A stretch of DNA of 57,028 nt. Origin: an uncultured Aquimarina sp. (GTDB lineage Bacteria > Bacteroidota > Bacteroidia > Flavobacteriales > Flavobacteriaceae). Below are positions 18,025 to 27,000 of the stretch, in pieces. The stretch lies in assembly GCA_947489195.1 (NCBI GenBank), contig CANLCT010000029.1, positions 1 to 57,028 of the forward strand, read 5' to 3'. The translations under genes were made by a program, and so were the position numbers. Below the pieces are notes generated by a model. That model searched no databases and was not told where the DNA came from. It saw nothing but the letters and a program-made list of their open reading frames with translations. Each line of letters starts with the position of its first letter. Position 1 is the stretch's first letter.

Positions 18025-18297
18025 AATTTTTTTAATAGTATTAGCACTTTCTTTTTTTGGAAAATGGATTAATGAATAAAAAAATGTAATTGTAAACTTC
18101 TTCTTACATTAAATAATCGCAATAATTTCCTTTAGGAAAATGCATATCTATCGATCAAAAAACATACACTATATTATCAACAAGTGTAACTAAATTGACT
18201 AATAAAAAATCAACATTGATAATAATATAGCAGTAACTTTAATAAAATAAAATTATATGAAATAGTAACGGGATATAGTTAACTATTTATAATTAAA

Positions 18298-19842
18298 TCA
18301 CCTTACTTTTAATTGTGCCTTTTCTCTAATAATATCGCCTATAGAACGATCTTCAATATTACTTTGTAACCACGAAAGAATATCTAAATACAAAAAGGCT
18401 CGCTTTTCGTAAGGGTGGTTTTCGTATTTTTTAAGCCTATCATAAAGTTTTTTAAATTCTTCTTTAATTTTTAGCGGATTTACATTTTCTAAATTTCTTA
18501 AAAATTTGATCATTTCTTTTTGAACAGCATATAAATCATCCATTTTAATTAAAAATTTATAGGTGTTATGCAATTGTGTATCCAAATGTAAATCCATTCG
18601 AGCTTCATAATGTGCTATTAGACTCAACACTCTTGAAAAACACAATAAATCTTCTCTCATTTTTAATGATTTATTGTTTATTATTTTATTTAGGTATTCA
18701 ATACATTTTTCATGATCTTCCATTCCAAAATACAAACAAGCTATTTTATAATAAAAGACCATAATATGATGACCATCAATATGGTTTTTATAATGGGTTA
18801 AACCTTGTAAAATTTCAGACACTAAGGAAAGTCCTTCTTTAAAAGTACCTTCACTAAAATGCAAATTCAGTTTATTCGTATTTATGTATAAAAAACTCAA
18901 TGCCAATGTATTTTCATGCTGCGGAAAACCATCTGAATGCACCATCTTTTCAACCCTATTCAATTTTAATCTTAGTTTTGTACTATCTTTTATTAAAAAT
19001 AGAGATTCCATAAGGTAGTTATTCCCTTTTAAGAAAAAAACAGGATTAACAGCTATCATTTTAGGTTCTTCAAAAAATAAGTCTACCCATTTTTTTGAAT
19101 ATTTATAGCAAGCCAAAAAATCTTGAGTCATAAAACTATACCACAAATGGGCTTTATACAACCATAGTTTTTCTCTAAAACCGAGTAATTCCCAGTCATA
19201 ATCTGGTAATCTTCCTTGAAAATAAGTCCTTAAAAACTCATGCTCTTTATCGTTTTTAACGTAACCCGTTTTAAGCATTAATCCATATAATTGTAATGAT
19301 AAATTAGATAACCTACTCGCAATTACGTTTTTCATACTCAGGTTTTTTGCCTGAATAGCTAATTCGTCTGCTCTTGATGCAATACTACGTGTTATGTATT
19401 GTGTTTCAATTACTTTTTCGAGTTCAACAATTTCATAAGCTAGGTTATTCTCTTCATTATCAATGGCTAATACTTTTGCTTTATCTAAAACTTTTAAACT
19501 TTGTTTATATAAGCCTTTATGATATAAAATTGTAGCAAAATCTAATTGTTCTCTAATTTTCATTCGCAAATTTCGGTGCAAAGGGTTTAAACGTAAACTA
19601 ATAAGAATTTGCTTGTATAAATGTGCTTTCAAATTAGACAATTGTTGCTTGGTAACAATACCCTTGGCAATAATCTGGGTTTCGTCAAGTTTTTCAGATT
19701 TGTCTAAATAATTAAATAAATTCAAAAATTTTGAATCATTATTTCCGCCTAAACGACCAACATATACTTTAAATTGACGCTTTTCGGACTTGGTTAATGA
19801 TTTTACCAGTACAAATAATGGATCTTTTACTTCATTAGTCAT
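18298..19842 (-). CDS. Hypothetical helical-repeat protein
   Basis: Cytoplasmic protein of 514 residues with no signal peptide or membrane segment. The N-terminal 60 residues (DPLFVLVKSLTKSEKRQFK) look like a small helical domain, and the rest is a chain of paired helices resembling TPR repeats, for example HKGLYKQSLKVLDKAKVLA. I do not know its function; a scaffold role is a guess. It is divergent from leuA. A TATTTTTG box on the minus strand at 19923-19930 may be its promoter. Confidence 0.75.
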   Translation of the reverse strand: MTNEVKDPLFVLVKSLTKSEKRQFKVYVGRLGGNNDSKFLNLFNYLDKSEKLDETQIIAKGIVTKQQLSNLKAHLYKQILISLRLNPLHRNLRMKIREQLDFATILYHKGLYKQSLKVLDKAKVLAIDNEENNLAYEIVELEKVIETQYITRSIASRADELAIQAKNLSMKNVIASRLSNLSLQLYGLMLKTGYVKNDKEHEFLRTYFQGRLPDYDWELLGFREKLWLYKAHLWYSFMTQDFLACYKYSKKWVDLFFEEPKMIAVNPVFFLKGNNYLMESLFLIKDSTKLRLKLNRVEKMVHSDGFPQHENTLALSFLYINTNKLNLHFSEGTFKEGLSLVSEILQGLTHYKNHIDGHHIMVFYYKIACLYFGMEDHEKCIEYLNKIINNKSLKMREDLLCFSRVLSLIAHYEARMDLHLDTQLHNTYKFLIKMDDLYAVQKEMIKFLRNLENVNPLKIKEEFKKLYDRLKKYENHPYEKRAFLYLDILSWLQSNIEDRSIGDIIREKAQLKVR

Positions 19843-19853
19843 TGTAAGAAAAC

Positions 19854-19868
19854 AAGGGTTAATCCCTT
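19854..19868. repeat. Short palindrome in the leuA divergent promoter region
   Basis: AAGGG-TTAAT-CCCTT lies 12 bases before the start of the 514-residue gene and 122 bases before leuA. It may be an operator, but no regulator can be named. Confidence 0.25.
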
Positions 19869-19922
19869 TTAAAATAGGGGTTCAAGGCAATTATTAAAAC
19901 ATTTACCGTTGTAAGTGTTTTA

Positions 19923-19930
19923 CAAAAATA
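19923..19930 (-). promoter_or_regulatory. Putative -7 box for the helical-repeat gene
   Basis: The minus strand reads TATTTTTG, 80 bases before the ATG at 19842. There is no -33 TTG at the right spacing. Confidence 0.35.
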
Positions 19931-19954
19931 GCAAACATACCGTTTATAAAAATA

Positions 19955-19962
19955 TACATTTG
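19955..19962 (+). promoter_or_regulatory. Putative -7 box for leuA
   Basis: TACATTTG matches TAnnTTTG 27 bases before the leuA start. No -33 TTG is evident. Confidence 0.4.
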
Positions 19963-19989
19963 ATATGAATGTTAAAAGCAAAATAACTG

Positions 19990-21150
19990 ATGAGCGACAA
20001 TAAAGTTCAAATTTTTGACACAACCTTAAGAGATGGTGAGCAAGTCCCAGGCTGTAAATTAAATACGGAACAAAAACTAATTATTGCAGAACGTCTGGAT
20101 CTTTTGGGCGTTGATATTATAGAAGCTGGATTTCCAGTTTCGAGTCCAGGTGATTTTAATTCAGTTACAGAAATTACTAAAATAGTTCGTAATTCCGTTG
20201 TATGCGGACTTACAAGAGCTGTTGAAAATGATATAAAAGTTGCTGCTGATGCTTTAAAGTATGCTATAAGACCTAGAATTCATACAGGAATTGGTACTTC
20301 TGAATCACATATAAAATACAAATTCAATACTACACCCGAAAAAATCATTGAACGTGGTGCTGCAGCAGTAAAATATGCAAAATCATTTGTCGAAGATGTA
20401 GAGTTTTATGCAGAAGATGCTGGTCGAACAGATAATGAATATTTAGCTCGTGTTTGCGAGGCAATGATTGCAGCTGGTGCTACAGTATTGAATATACCGG
20501 ATACTACAGGCTATTGTTTACCAGAAGAATATGGTGCTAAAATAAAATACTTGCGTGAAAATGTAAAAGGCATTCACAACGTAACTTTATCATGCCATTG
20601 CCATAACGATTTAGGTTTAGCTACAGCAAATTCAATTGCTGGTGTAGTTAATGGAGCTCGTCAAATTGAGTGTACTATTAATGGTATTGGCGAACGTGCC
20701 GGAAACACTGCTTTGGAAGAAGTAGTAATGATTTTAAAACAACATCCTTATCTAGATTTACATACTGATATAAACACTAAATTATTATACGATACTAGTA
20801 AAATGGTTTCTGATAATATGGGAATGTTTGTACAACCTAATAAAGCCATTGTTGGTTCTAATGCTTTTGCCCATAGTTCTGGGATTCATCAAGATGGTGT
20901 TATTAAAAACCGTGAAACCTATGAAATTATAGATCCAGAAGAAGTTGGTGTAACAGAATCTGCAATTGTATTAACAGCTCGTAGCGGAAGAGCTGCCTTA
21001 GCTTACCGTGCTAAAAAAGTAGGTTATGAACTTACTAAGTTACAATTAGATGACGTGTACAAGGAGTTTTTAAATTATGCTGATCGTAAAAAAGAAGTAA
21101 TTGATAGTGATATTCATAAAATTATGGAAACCTTTAATATCAAAGCATAA
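19990..21150 (+). CDS. leuA: 2-isopropylmalate synthase, short form
   Basis: First committed enzyme of leucine synthesis, condensing acetyl-CoA with 2-oxoisovalerate. The catalytic TIM barrel is complete: [12 protein letters not shown] at residues 10-21, metal ligands His203 and His205 in [13 protein letters not shown], and [13 protein letters not shown]. At 386 residues it lacks the C-terminal LeuA allosteric domain found in enzymes of about 510 aa, so direct leucine inhibition is not expected. Homocitrate or citramalate synthase would look similar, but leuB downstream favours leuA. leuC and leuD are not in the window. A terminator follows. Confidence 0.9.
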   Translation: MSDNKVQIFDTTLRDGEQVPGCKLNTEQKLIIAERLDLLGVDIIEAGFPVSSPGDFNSVTEITKIVRNSVVCGLTRAVENDIKVAADALKYAIRPRIHTGIGTSESHIKYKFNTTPEKIIERGAAAVKYAKSFVEDVEFYAEDAGRTDNEYLARVCEAMIAAGATVLNIPDTTGYCLPEEYGAKIKYLRENVKGIHNVTLSCHCHNDLGLATANSIAGVVNGARQIECTINGIGERAGNTALEEVVMILKQHPYLDLHTDINTKLLYDTSKMVSDNMGMFVQPNKAIVGSNAFAHSSGIHQDGVIKNRETYEIIDPEEVGVTESAIVLTARSGRAALAYRAKKVGYELTKLQLDDVYKEFLNYADRKKEVIDSDIHKIMETFNIKA

Positions 21151-21191
21151 CAGAAAGAATAATTTAACTGAAGTAATATTCAAATATTATT

Positions 21192-21227
21192 AAAGATCGA
21201 TACGAAAGTTTCGATCTTTTTATTTTT
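21192..21227 (+). terminator. Terminator after leuA
   Basis: AAAGATCGA pairs with TCGATCTTT around a 10-base loop, followed by T-rich sequence. A second weaker hairpin (TTACTTTTTT / AAAAAAAGTAA) lies at 21268-21291. Confidence 0.8.
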
Positions 21228-21417
21228 TATTAAAAACCAAAAAATAACCACAAAAAATAACTATAACTTACTTTTTTAATAAAAAAAGTAATGCTTTTTT
21301 TATTAATTCATATTATAACTTATCTATTATAATGTAAAACTATCTAACAATCATTGGACAAAACATCTGTAAAATTATTTTAAACAATTAATTATTTTTT
21401 CTAATGCTATTATGCAC

Positions 21418-21425
21418 TATTTTTG
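21418..21425 (+). promoter_or_regulatory. Putative -7 box for leuB
   Basis: TATTTTTG lies 21 bases before the leuB start. Together with the terminator after leuA it suggests that leuB has its own promoter. Confidence 0.4.
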
Positions 21426-21445
21426 AGTGAGTAATTATATTAATT

Positions 21446-22561
21446 ATGAAACTAAATATTGCAGTCTTAGGAGGTGATGGTGTTGGTCCAGAAGTAACAG
21501 AACAAGCTGTAAAAGCATTAGAAGCTGTTGCTGAATATTACCAGCATGACTTTATATTTAAAGATGCTTTAGTAGGAGCTGTTGCTATTGAAAAAACGGG
21601 TACTCCCCTACCCAAAGAAACCATTGCTATTTGTAAAGAAAGTGATACTGTTTTATTTGGTGCCATTGGAGATCCTAAATTCGATAATGATCCAAAAACA
21701 AAAATATATCCTGAACAAGGACTATTAGCTTTACGAAATGAATTGAATTTATATGCGAATATTAGACCTGTAATCGTATATAATTACTTATTAAATAATT
21801 CTCCTCTAAAACCACAGAATGCACGTGGAACCAATATTTTAATCTATCGAGAATTGTCTGGCGGCTTATTTTATGGAGAAAAAGGCACTACAGATAATGG
21901 TACCAAAGCCTACGATGAATGCTCCTACACTAGTAAAGAAATTGAGCGTATAGCACATGATGCCTTTAAAGCAGCACAGGGCAGAAAAAAGAAATTGACT
22001 TTAGTTGATAAATCAAATGTACTTGAAACTTCACGTTTATGGAGACGAACAGTTATGGATATGGCTAAACTATATCCAAATGTAAACGTAGAATTAATGT
22101 ATGTTGACCAAGCTGCTGCTAAAATTATTCTTAACCCAAAAAGTTTTGATGTTATTTTAACTGCTAATCTAATTGGTGATTTTATTTCTGAAGAAGCAAG
22201 TGCACTAGTAGGGTCCAAAGGAATTATGGCATCTGCCGCCCTAGGTGAAAAATATAGTTTATTTGAACCCATTCATGGATCATACCCAGTGGCTACTAAT
22301 AAAGGTATTGCTAATCCAATTGGAGCTATTTTATCGGCAGCTATGCTATTAGAACATTTTAATTTACAAATCGAAGCTGATGCTATAAAACGTTCTATTA
22401 CAAAGGCAATGGAACTCAACTTAACTACCCCAGATTTAAATAAACAAAAACCTTTAAGTACCGAAAAAATTGGCGATTTTATTGCTGACTATATTTGTAA
22501 TCCTGATTTAACAAATTTTAATATTGAAAATATTTATTTAGGACAATCAACTATAATATAG
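21446..22561 (+). CDS. leuB: 3-isopropylmalate dehydrogenase
   Basis: NAD-dependent oxidative decarboxylase of leucine synthesis, 371 residues. The N-terminal VLGGDGVGPEV, the substrate-binding arginines in LRNELNLYANIRP, the metal-site VDQAAAKIIL and ILTANLIGDFISEEAS, and the adenine-binding FEPIHGSYP are all present. It lies 295 bases after leuA, separated by a terminator. Confidence 0.95.
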   Translation: MKLNIAVLGGDGVGPEVTEQAVKALEAVAEYYQHDFIFKDALVGAVAIEKTGTPLPKETIAICKESDTVLFGAIGDPKFDNDPKTKIYPEQGLLALRNELNLYANIRPVIVYNYLLNNSPLKPQNARGTNILIYRELSGGLFYGEKGTTDNGTKAYDECSYTSKEIERIAHDAFKAAQGRKKKLTLVDKSNVLETSRLWRRTVMDMAKLYPNVNVELMYVDQAAAKIILNPKSFDVILTANLIGDFISEEASALVGSKGIMASAALGEKYSLFEPIHGSYPVATNKGIANPIGAILSAAMLLEHFNLQIEADAIKRSITKAMELNLTTPDLNKQKPLSTEKIGDFIADYICNPDLTNFNIENIYLGQSTII

Positions 22562-22624
22562 TAGTGACATCATTAGAAAAATCACGCTAATTAACACAAA
22601 ATCTACTTAAAATAACTCTTTACA

Positions 22625-25165
22625 ATGAAACTACTAAAAATTGGCTTGCTTTTAGCAACAATTATATGCCTTGGATTTAATTCCAATCCTCCTTTAGCAC
22701 GTTTTATTGAAATTTTACATGATTTTGAAAATAAATACACTCCAGAAAAAACCTATATCCATACCGATAAACCTTTTTATACTTCTGAAGAAACTATATG
22801 GCTTAAAGCATACTTAGTAAATGGTGTTACTCACAAAAAAACATCAAAAAGTAACGTATTGCATATAGAATTAATTAACCCTAAAGATAGTATTGTACAT
22901 AAAACAAAATTGTTTGTTGATCAAAACACCTTTGGGACTGCAGGCGATATTTTAATAGATAAAAATTGGGAATCGGGAAAATACCAATTAAGAGCATATA
23001 CTAATTACATGCTTAATGACAATGATGGCTATTATTTTAGAAAGCAAATTCAAATTGAAAAAACAGTCTCAGAAAAAACAAAACTAGAGTTTATTAACCT
23101 TAATAAATTTCCCGAATTAACCCCTACTCCTGTTTCTGACAAAATTGTTCCTCTTAAAAACGTAAATGACTTACAGATTAATTTTTATCCCGAGGGAGGA
23201 ACATTACTTGCAAATCAACCCAATAAATTTGGGGTAAAAGTTATTGACAACAAAAATAATGGAATACCTATAGAAGGTACTATTAAAGAGAAAGGTAAAA
23301 ATGAAATAATTTCCTTGTTTAGAACCTTTGATTTCGGATTAGGTCAAGCTGCTTTTACCCCAAAAAAAAACATACAATACGTTGCTGAAATTAATGCTAA
23401 TGGAACTAAAAAAACTATTGATTTACCTATTGCCGTAAATAAAGTTGAAAACCTTAGCATTACAAATAATCAAGAAAATTTAATTTTAAAAATTTCCACC
23501 GGGTTTGAAAATTTAAATGGTTATTTTATCATTGGTCACGTACGAGGTCATATTTTTTTTAATCAAGAAATTTCTAAAAAAGAAAAAAACATTAAATTAA
23601 AATTAATAACCGAAAATTTTCCAAGAGGGATTTCTCATTTTACACTATTTGATCCTTATGGTAACCCAAAATGTGAACGCTTAGTTTTTATAAATACTAA
23701 AAATAAAAACAATACACCTAAAGTAATTACCAATAAAAAAGAGTACAAAAAAAGAGAAAAAGTAGGTTATAACATTGAAATCCCTAATAACGTAAATACG
23801 AACCTATCGCTTGCAGTAACTCAAAAATCAGTAATTCCATTAGCTACTAATGAAACTATTGAGAGCTGGCTTCTTCTAAATTCAGATTTGCGCGGAGAAA
23901 TCCCTAATGCTTCCGTGTTTTTTGACCCTAAAAAGACTAAAGTACAACGTAATTTTTTATTGGAATCTTTAATGTTAACCCATGGCTGGAGAAGATTTAC
24001 TTGGAATGAATTGTATAAAAATGCCTATAACAAAAAAGAAAATTTACCCGAAAAAGGAATAATAATTAGTGGTTATGCTTTTCCTGAAAGTCCTGAATTC
24101 AATAATCAAAAAATTGAAACAAACCTTGTCTTTTTAGAAAACAATCCTTTTTCCAAAAAGCAGCTTACAACAACAAAACATCGATTTAAATACGGCCCTT
24201 TTGTAGCTAAAGATACTCTTAAAACTATTTTACAAGCAAAAATGCCTGATGTAAAAGAAAAAAACCAGAAAAAAGTAACTATTGTTTTAGATAATGAAAA
24301 GGAAAGTCCTAAAGTACTTCCTTTATCACAACACAATTTAGAAAAAGAACGTCTATATTTTGAAAATTATAAAAAAGTTCGCTCACATATTGATTTAGTT
24401 AATTTCAGTTTCAATGGTATCAACCAACTAAATGAAGTTATAATTAAAGGAAAAACTAAACGTACCGAAGCAAGTTATGATGATATAGCTAGCGATCTAG
24501 GCTCATATGGTTTTCCTTCAAATAGAATAATTTTAGATTCAATTATTGGTACCAGCTCCGCTAATATATTTGATTTATTAATTCGAGTTCCTGGTGTTTC
24601 AGTATCTGGCACTATTGGTAATAAATTGGTTAGTATTAGAAATTCAAATACTGGTGGAACACCTACTGGGAGTAGTGTTAACCAAATAAACAATCCCTTA
24701 TTAGATGGTAACCCTCTTTTTTTACTAGATGGCAGTAGAGTTGATATTACTTTTATTGAAAATTTACAAGGATCTGATATTTCCTTTATTGATGTTTTAA
24801 AAGGAAATGATGCCGCTATTTTTGGATCACAAGGAGCTAACGGTGTAATTGCTGTATATTTAAAAAAGAATACCAGTTTAAAAATAACAGGTAAATCCCC
24901 GGGAATCATAAATTTTTTAACTCATCCTTTTTACAAAGCTAAAGAATTCTTTTCTCCTGACTATTTTAGTGATAAAACCAACCCAAAACCTGATTATCGA
25001 ACCACATTATACTGGAATCCAAATATTGATGTGACTACCGAAAAAATTGAAAATAATTATTTTTACACGGCAGATCAAACAGGTAAATTTCAAATGGAAA
25101 TTCAAGGTATCAGTAATGATGGTTCATTAATTTATGCCATTGAAGAGTTTGAAGTTGTGGATTAA
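22625..25165 (+). CDS. Secreted MG2-like protein with TonB-plug domain but no barrel
   Basis: Exported protein of 846 residues. A signal peptide (residues 1-20) is followed by a macroglobulin-like MG2 domain near 37-150 (YIHTDKPFYTSEETIWLKAY), further beta-sandwich repeats, and a TonB-receptor plug-like domain near 635-750 (LLIRVPGVSV, NPLFLLDGSRVD, ISFIDVLKGNDAAIFG). No beta-barrel follows; the last 100 residues look like a soluble domain. Similar plug-bearing proteins occur in Bacteroidota with unknown role. It follows leuB after 63 bases, but functional coupling is not evident. Confidence 0.75.
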   Translation: MKLLKIGLLLATIICLGFNSNPPLARFIEILHDFENKYTPEKTYIHTDKPFYTSEETIWLKAYLVNGVTHKKTSKSNVLHIELINPKDSIVHKTKLFVDQNTFGTAGDILIDKNWESGKYQLRAYTNYMLNDNDGYYFRKQIQIEKTVSEKTKLEFINLNKFPELTPTPVSDKIVPLKNVNDLQINFYPEGGTLLANQPNKFGVKVIDNKNNGIPIEGTIKEKGKNEIISLFRTFDFGLGQAAFTPKKNIQYVAEINANGTKKTIDLPIAVNKVENLSITNNQENLILKISTGFENLNGYFIIGHVRGHIFFNQEISKKEKNIKLKLITENFPRGISHFTLFDPYGNPKCERLVFINTKNKNNTPKVITNKKEYKKREKVGYNIEIPNNVNTNLSLAVTQKSVIPLATNETIESWLLLNSDLRGEIPNASVFFDPKKTKVQRNFLLESLMLTHGWRRFTWNELYKNAYNKKENLPEKGIIISGYAFPESPEFNNQKIETNLVFLENNPFSKKQLTTTKHRFKYGPFVAKDTLKTILQAKMPDVKEKNQKKVTIVLDNEKESPKVLPLSQHNLEKERLYFENYKKVRSHIDLVNFSFNGINQLNEVIIKGKTKRTEASYDDIASDLGSYGFPSNRIILDSIIGTSSANIFDLLIRVPGVSVSGTIGNKLVSIRNSNTGGTPTGSSVNQINNPLLDGNPLFLLDGSRVDITFIENLQGSDISFIDVLKGNDAAIFGSQGANGVIAVYLKKNTSLKITGKSPGIINFLTHPFYKAKEFFSPDYFSDKTNPKPDYRTTLYWNPNIDVTTEKIENNYFYTADQTGKFQMEIQGISNDGSLIYAIEEFEVVD

Positions 25166-25185
25166 TTTATTGCTATATACTTATA

Positions 25186-25346
25186 ATACGATTTACTAAC
25201 AAAAATTTCGCATATATGTCGTTTCTTTCTCTACTATTCATGCGTTAAAAAATTAAACCGTAGCTAACTATGCTTTAATTTTTTGCTTTAGACTAGCGAA
25301 AAATAAATCAATCTATGTATACGAAATTCTTATCTGTAAATCGTAT
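25186..25346. repeat. 161-bp palindromic intergenic repeat, copy A
   Basis: The element has imperfect terminal inverted repeats of about 30 bases: ATACGATTTACTAACAAAAA at the left, and on the opposite strand ATACGATTTACAGATAAGAA at the right, each followed by ATTTCG. A second, inner hairpin is centred near 25265 (AAAAAATTAAA / TTTAATTTTTT). It aligns over its full length with 31968-32128, also 161 bp, at roughly 80% identity. It has no coding capacity and could be a non-autonomous mobile element or a REP/BIME-like repeat. Confidence 0.75.
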
Positions 25347-25447
25347 AAATCATAAGATAAACATACTATTTGTTTACAAAACATAAAACTCATATTTCTT
25401 ATCATTTAATCATTCATTATAAATAAATACAATAAACGAAAACGTTT

Positions 25448-25477
25448 TTGGCACACTCTTTGGTATTCTTACATTGT
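25448..25477 (+). promoter_or_regulatory. Promoter candidate before the Tyr/Asn/Arg-rich gene
   Basis: TTGGCACACTCTTTGG resembles a sigma-54 promoter, with GG at 25450-25451 and, 12 bases on, GG instead of GC at 25462-25463. The same segment can be read as a primary promoter: TTG 25448-25450, 19-base spacer, TACATTGT at 25470-25477 (imperfect TAnnTTTG). I cannot decide between them. Confidence 0.4.
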
Positions 25478-25525
25478 GAGGTTCTTTTTTATTAGGAACA
25501 AGGTTTCACCTAAAACTCAAAGATT

Positions 25526-26527
25526 ATGAAAAAATATATCCTACTTACCTTTGCTTTTCTATTTACTAGCATTGGAATACAAGCAGATACAAGTAACTAT
25601 AACAAACCTTTTGTTTTTGTTGAATCAGGTATTGAATTTGCAGTTTTTAAAGACGGACAATTCGATTTCAACATTATTCAACCCAATGTTGGTGTTCATA
25701 TTAATACACGTAATATTAATTTTAGCTTTAATTCTGGCTATAATTATGATGCATTTGTTCAATATGATGATTATGGTGCTGTAGTACAAATTGAAAATAC
25801 ACCTGTATTCTATGATTATTACGGACGAGTAAACCGTATTGGTAATATTCGATTGCAATATAATCACCTAGGCTTAGCTTATCAAATAGGAAATTTAAAC
25901 ATTGTTTACAATAATTATGGCTCATTTAGTCACTGTACTGGTTATGTTAATAATTACAATGTTAATTATGGTTACCGACCACATCACAGGTATTACCAAA
26001 CACCAGCAGTAAACCACTGTATTGTTTATGGAAACCCATATCGTAAATTTTACAATCCTAATCGTTCTAATTATAGTGTTTACCGAAATAATTATTATAC
26101 AGGGTACTACAACAAACCTTATAAATTCCGTAATTATCACAGACCTGGTACACGCGTAACTATCAATCACCATTATAGTCATGGTAATACTAGATACGTT
26201 AATACCAATAGAAATTACAGAAATAATAGTAATTATAACAATAATAGAAATACTAGATCATATACTTCTACTCGTAGAACAACTCAAAGTACTAGAAATT
26301 ATACTCCAAGAGCAAATTCAACCAATAGAAATTATACATCCAGTAATACACGAACTCAAAATACTAGAAGCTATAGTCCAAGAACAACAAAGAGTAATAA
26401 TAATAGAAGTTATAGTCCAAGAACAACAAATAAAAAAAGCAACTCTAATTTAAGGACTAAAACTTCAAGCAATAGAACTATTGCATCAACAAGTATTTCT
26501 AACGGATCCGCATACCGCAGAAGATAA
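25526..26527 (+). CDS. Secreted Tyr/Asn/Arg-rich repetitive protein
   Basis: Exported protein of 333 residues with a signal peptide (1-20, cleavage after IQA). Residues 45-130 hold short degenerate repeats built around YxxxGxVxxI (YDDYGAVVQI, YDYYGRVNRI, YNHLGLAYQI), alternating with aromatic strands. From about 145 on the chain is low-complexity, rich in Tyr, Asn, His and Arg, and ends strongly basic (NTRSYSPRTTKSNNNRSY). Similar proteins of unknown function occur in flavobacteria. A polyanion- or surface-binding role is a guess. It stands alone between its promoter and a terminator. Confidence 0.75.
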   Translation: MKKYILLTFAFLFTSIGIQADTSNYNKPFVFVESGIEFAVFKDGQFDFNIIQPNVGVHINTRNINFSFNSGYNYDAFVQYDDYGAVVQIENTPVFYDYYGRVNRIGNIRLQYNHLGLAYQIGNLNIVYNNYGSFSHCTGYVNNYNVNYGYRPHHRYYQTPAVNHCIVYGNPYRKFYNPNRSNYSVYRNNYYTGYYNKPYKFRNYHRPGTRVTINHHYSHGNTRYVNTNRNYRNNSNYNNNRNTRSYTSTRRTTQSTRNYTPRANSTNRNYTSSNTRTQNTRSYSPRTTKSNNNRSYSPRTTNKKSNSNLRTKTSSNRTIASTSISNGSAYRRR

Positions 26528-26548
26528 AACTTTGAAAATATTTATCAA

Positions 26549-26585
26549 TAAAAAGCTCTTAAATTTACATTAAGGGCTTTTACTT
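26549..26585 (+). terminator. Terminator after the Tyr/Asn/Arg-rich gene
   Basis: AAAAGCTCTTAA pairs with TTAAGGGCTTTT (one wobble) around a 6-7 base loop, followed by T-rich sequence. Confidence 0.8.
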
Positions 26586-26714
26586 TTTTAAGTTTTTATA
26601 CTATTTAACTTAAACATTTCTAATATTTTACGTTAAAATTATAAAAAAACGAAAAAAAAATTAAGTTTTTCTTTAATTTATAGACTAATAAATAAACCCC
26701 TTAAATTTATTATT

Positions 26715-26885
26715 ATGATTATAGAAAATATAAATTTATTTGATACCAATGGTAAGATAATAAAGACGAAGCAATTATCCGCGAAAAGACAAAGTATTGA
26801 TATATCAAAACTTTCGTCAGGTAAGTACATTATTAAAATTATGAAAAAAGGGAAAACTTTAGTAAAACAATTAGTAAAAAAATAA
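26715..26885 (+). CDS. Free-standing T9SS sorting-domain-like ORF, 56 aa
   Basis: The ATG at 26715 opens 56 codons ending at 26885. From residue 7 the product matches the type A T9SS C-terminal domain pattern: NLFDTNGKIIKTKQL, then SIDISKLSSGKYIIKI, then a basic end VKQLVKK. There is no signal peptide, and the in-frame sequence upstream (open to 26637) is not protein-like. Its own terminator follows at 26931-26964, and the previous gene's terminator precedes it. It is either the last piece of a lost secreted protein or a genuine small gene. Export by T9SS would need a Sec signal, which is absent. Confidence 0.5.
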   Translation: MIIENINLFDTNGKIIKTKQLSAKRQSIDISKLSSGKYIIKIMKKGKTLVKQLVKK

Positions 26886-26930
26886 CAAGATGTTATACTT
26901 ATTATTTCTTACAACTTTCCCTTCTAAGTA

Positions 26931-26964
26931 AAAAAGCTTTTCAAAAAAATGAAAAGCTTTTTTT
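26931..26964 (+). terminator. Terminator after the sorting-domain ORF
   Basis: AAAAAGCTTTTC pairs with GAAAAGCTTTTT around an 8-base loop, with a T run at the end. A rho-independent terminator here supports transcription of the preceding small ORF. Confidence 0.85.
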
Positions 26965-27000
26965 ATGCCAGTATTATACCTTATAACTATACTTTATTAC

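Larger units (their letters stand above)
25166..25525. other. Intergenic region with repeat and promoter
   Basis: The 360-base gap contains the 161-bp palindromic repeat (25186-25346) and the promoter candidate at 25448-25477. I see no gene in it. Confidence 0.6.

Noticed and set aside
25551..26453. Overlapping long open frames on both strands within the Tyr/Asn/Arg-rich gene
   Set aside because: They arise from its low-complexity AT-rich codons, have no signal peptide or domain, and are all frame shadows of the secreted protein at 25526.
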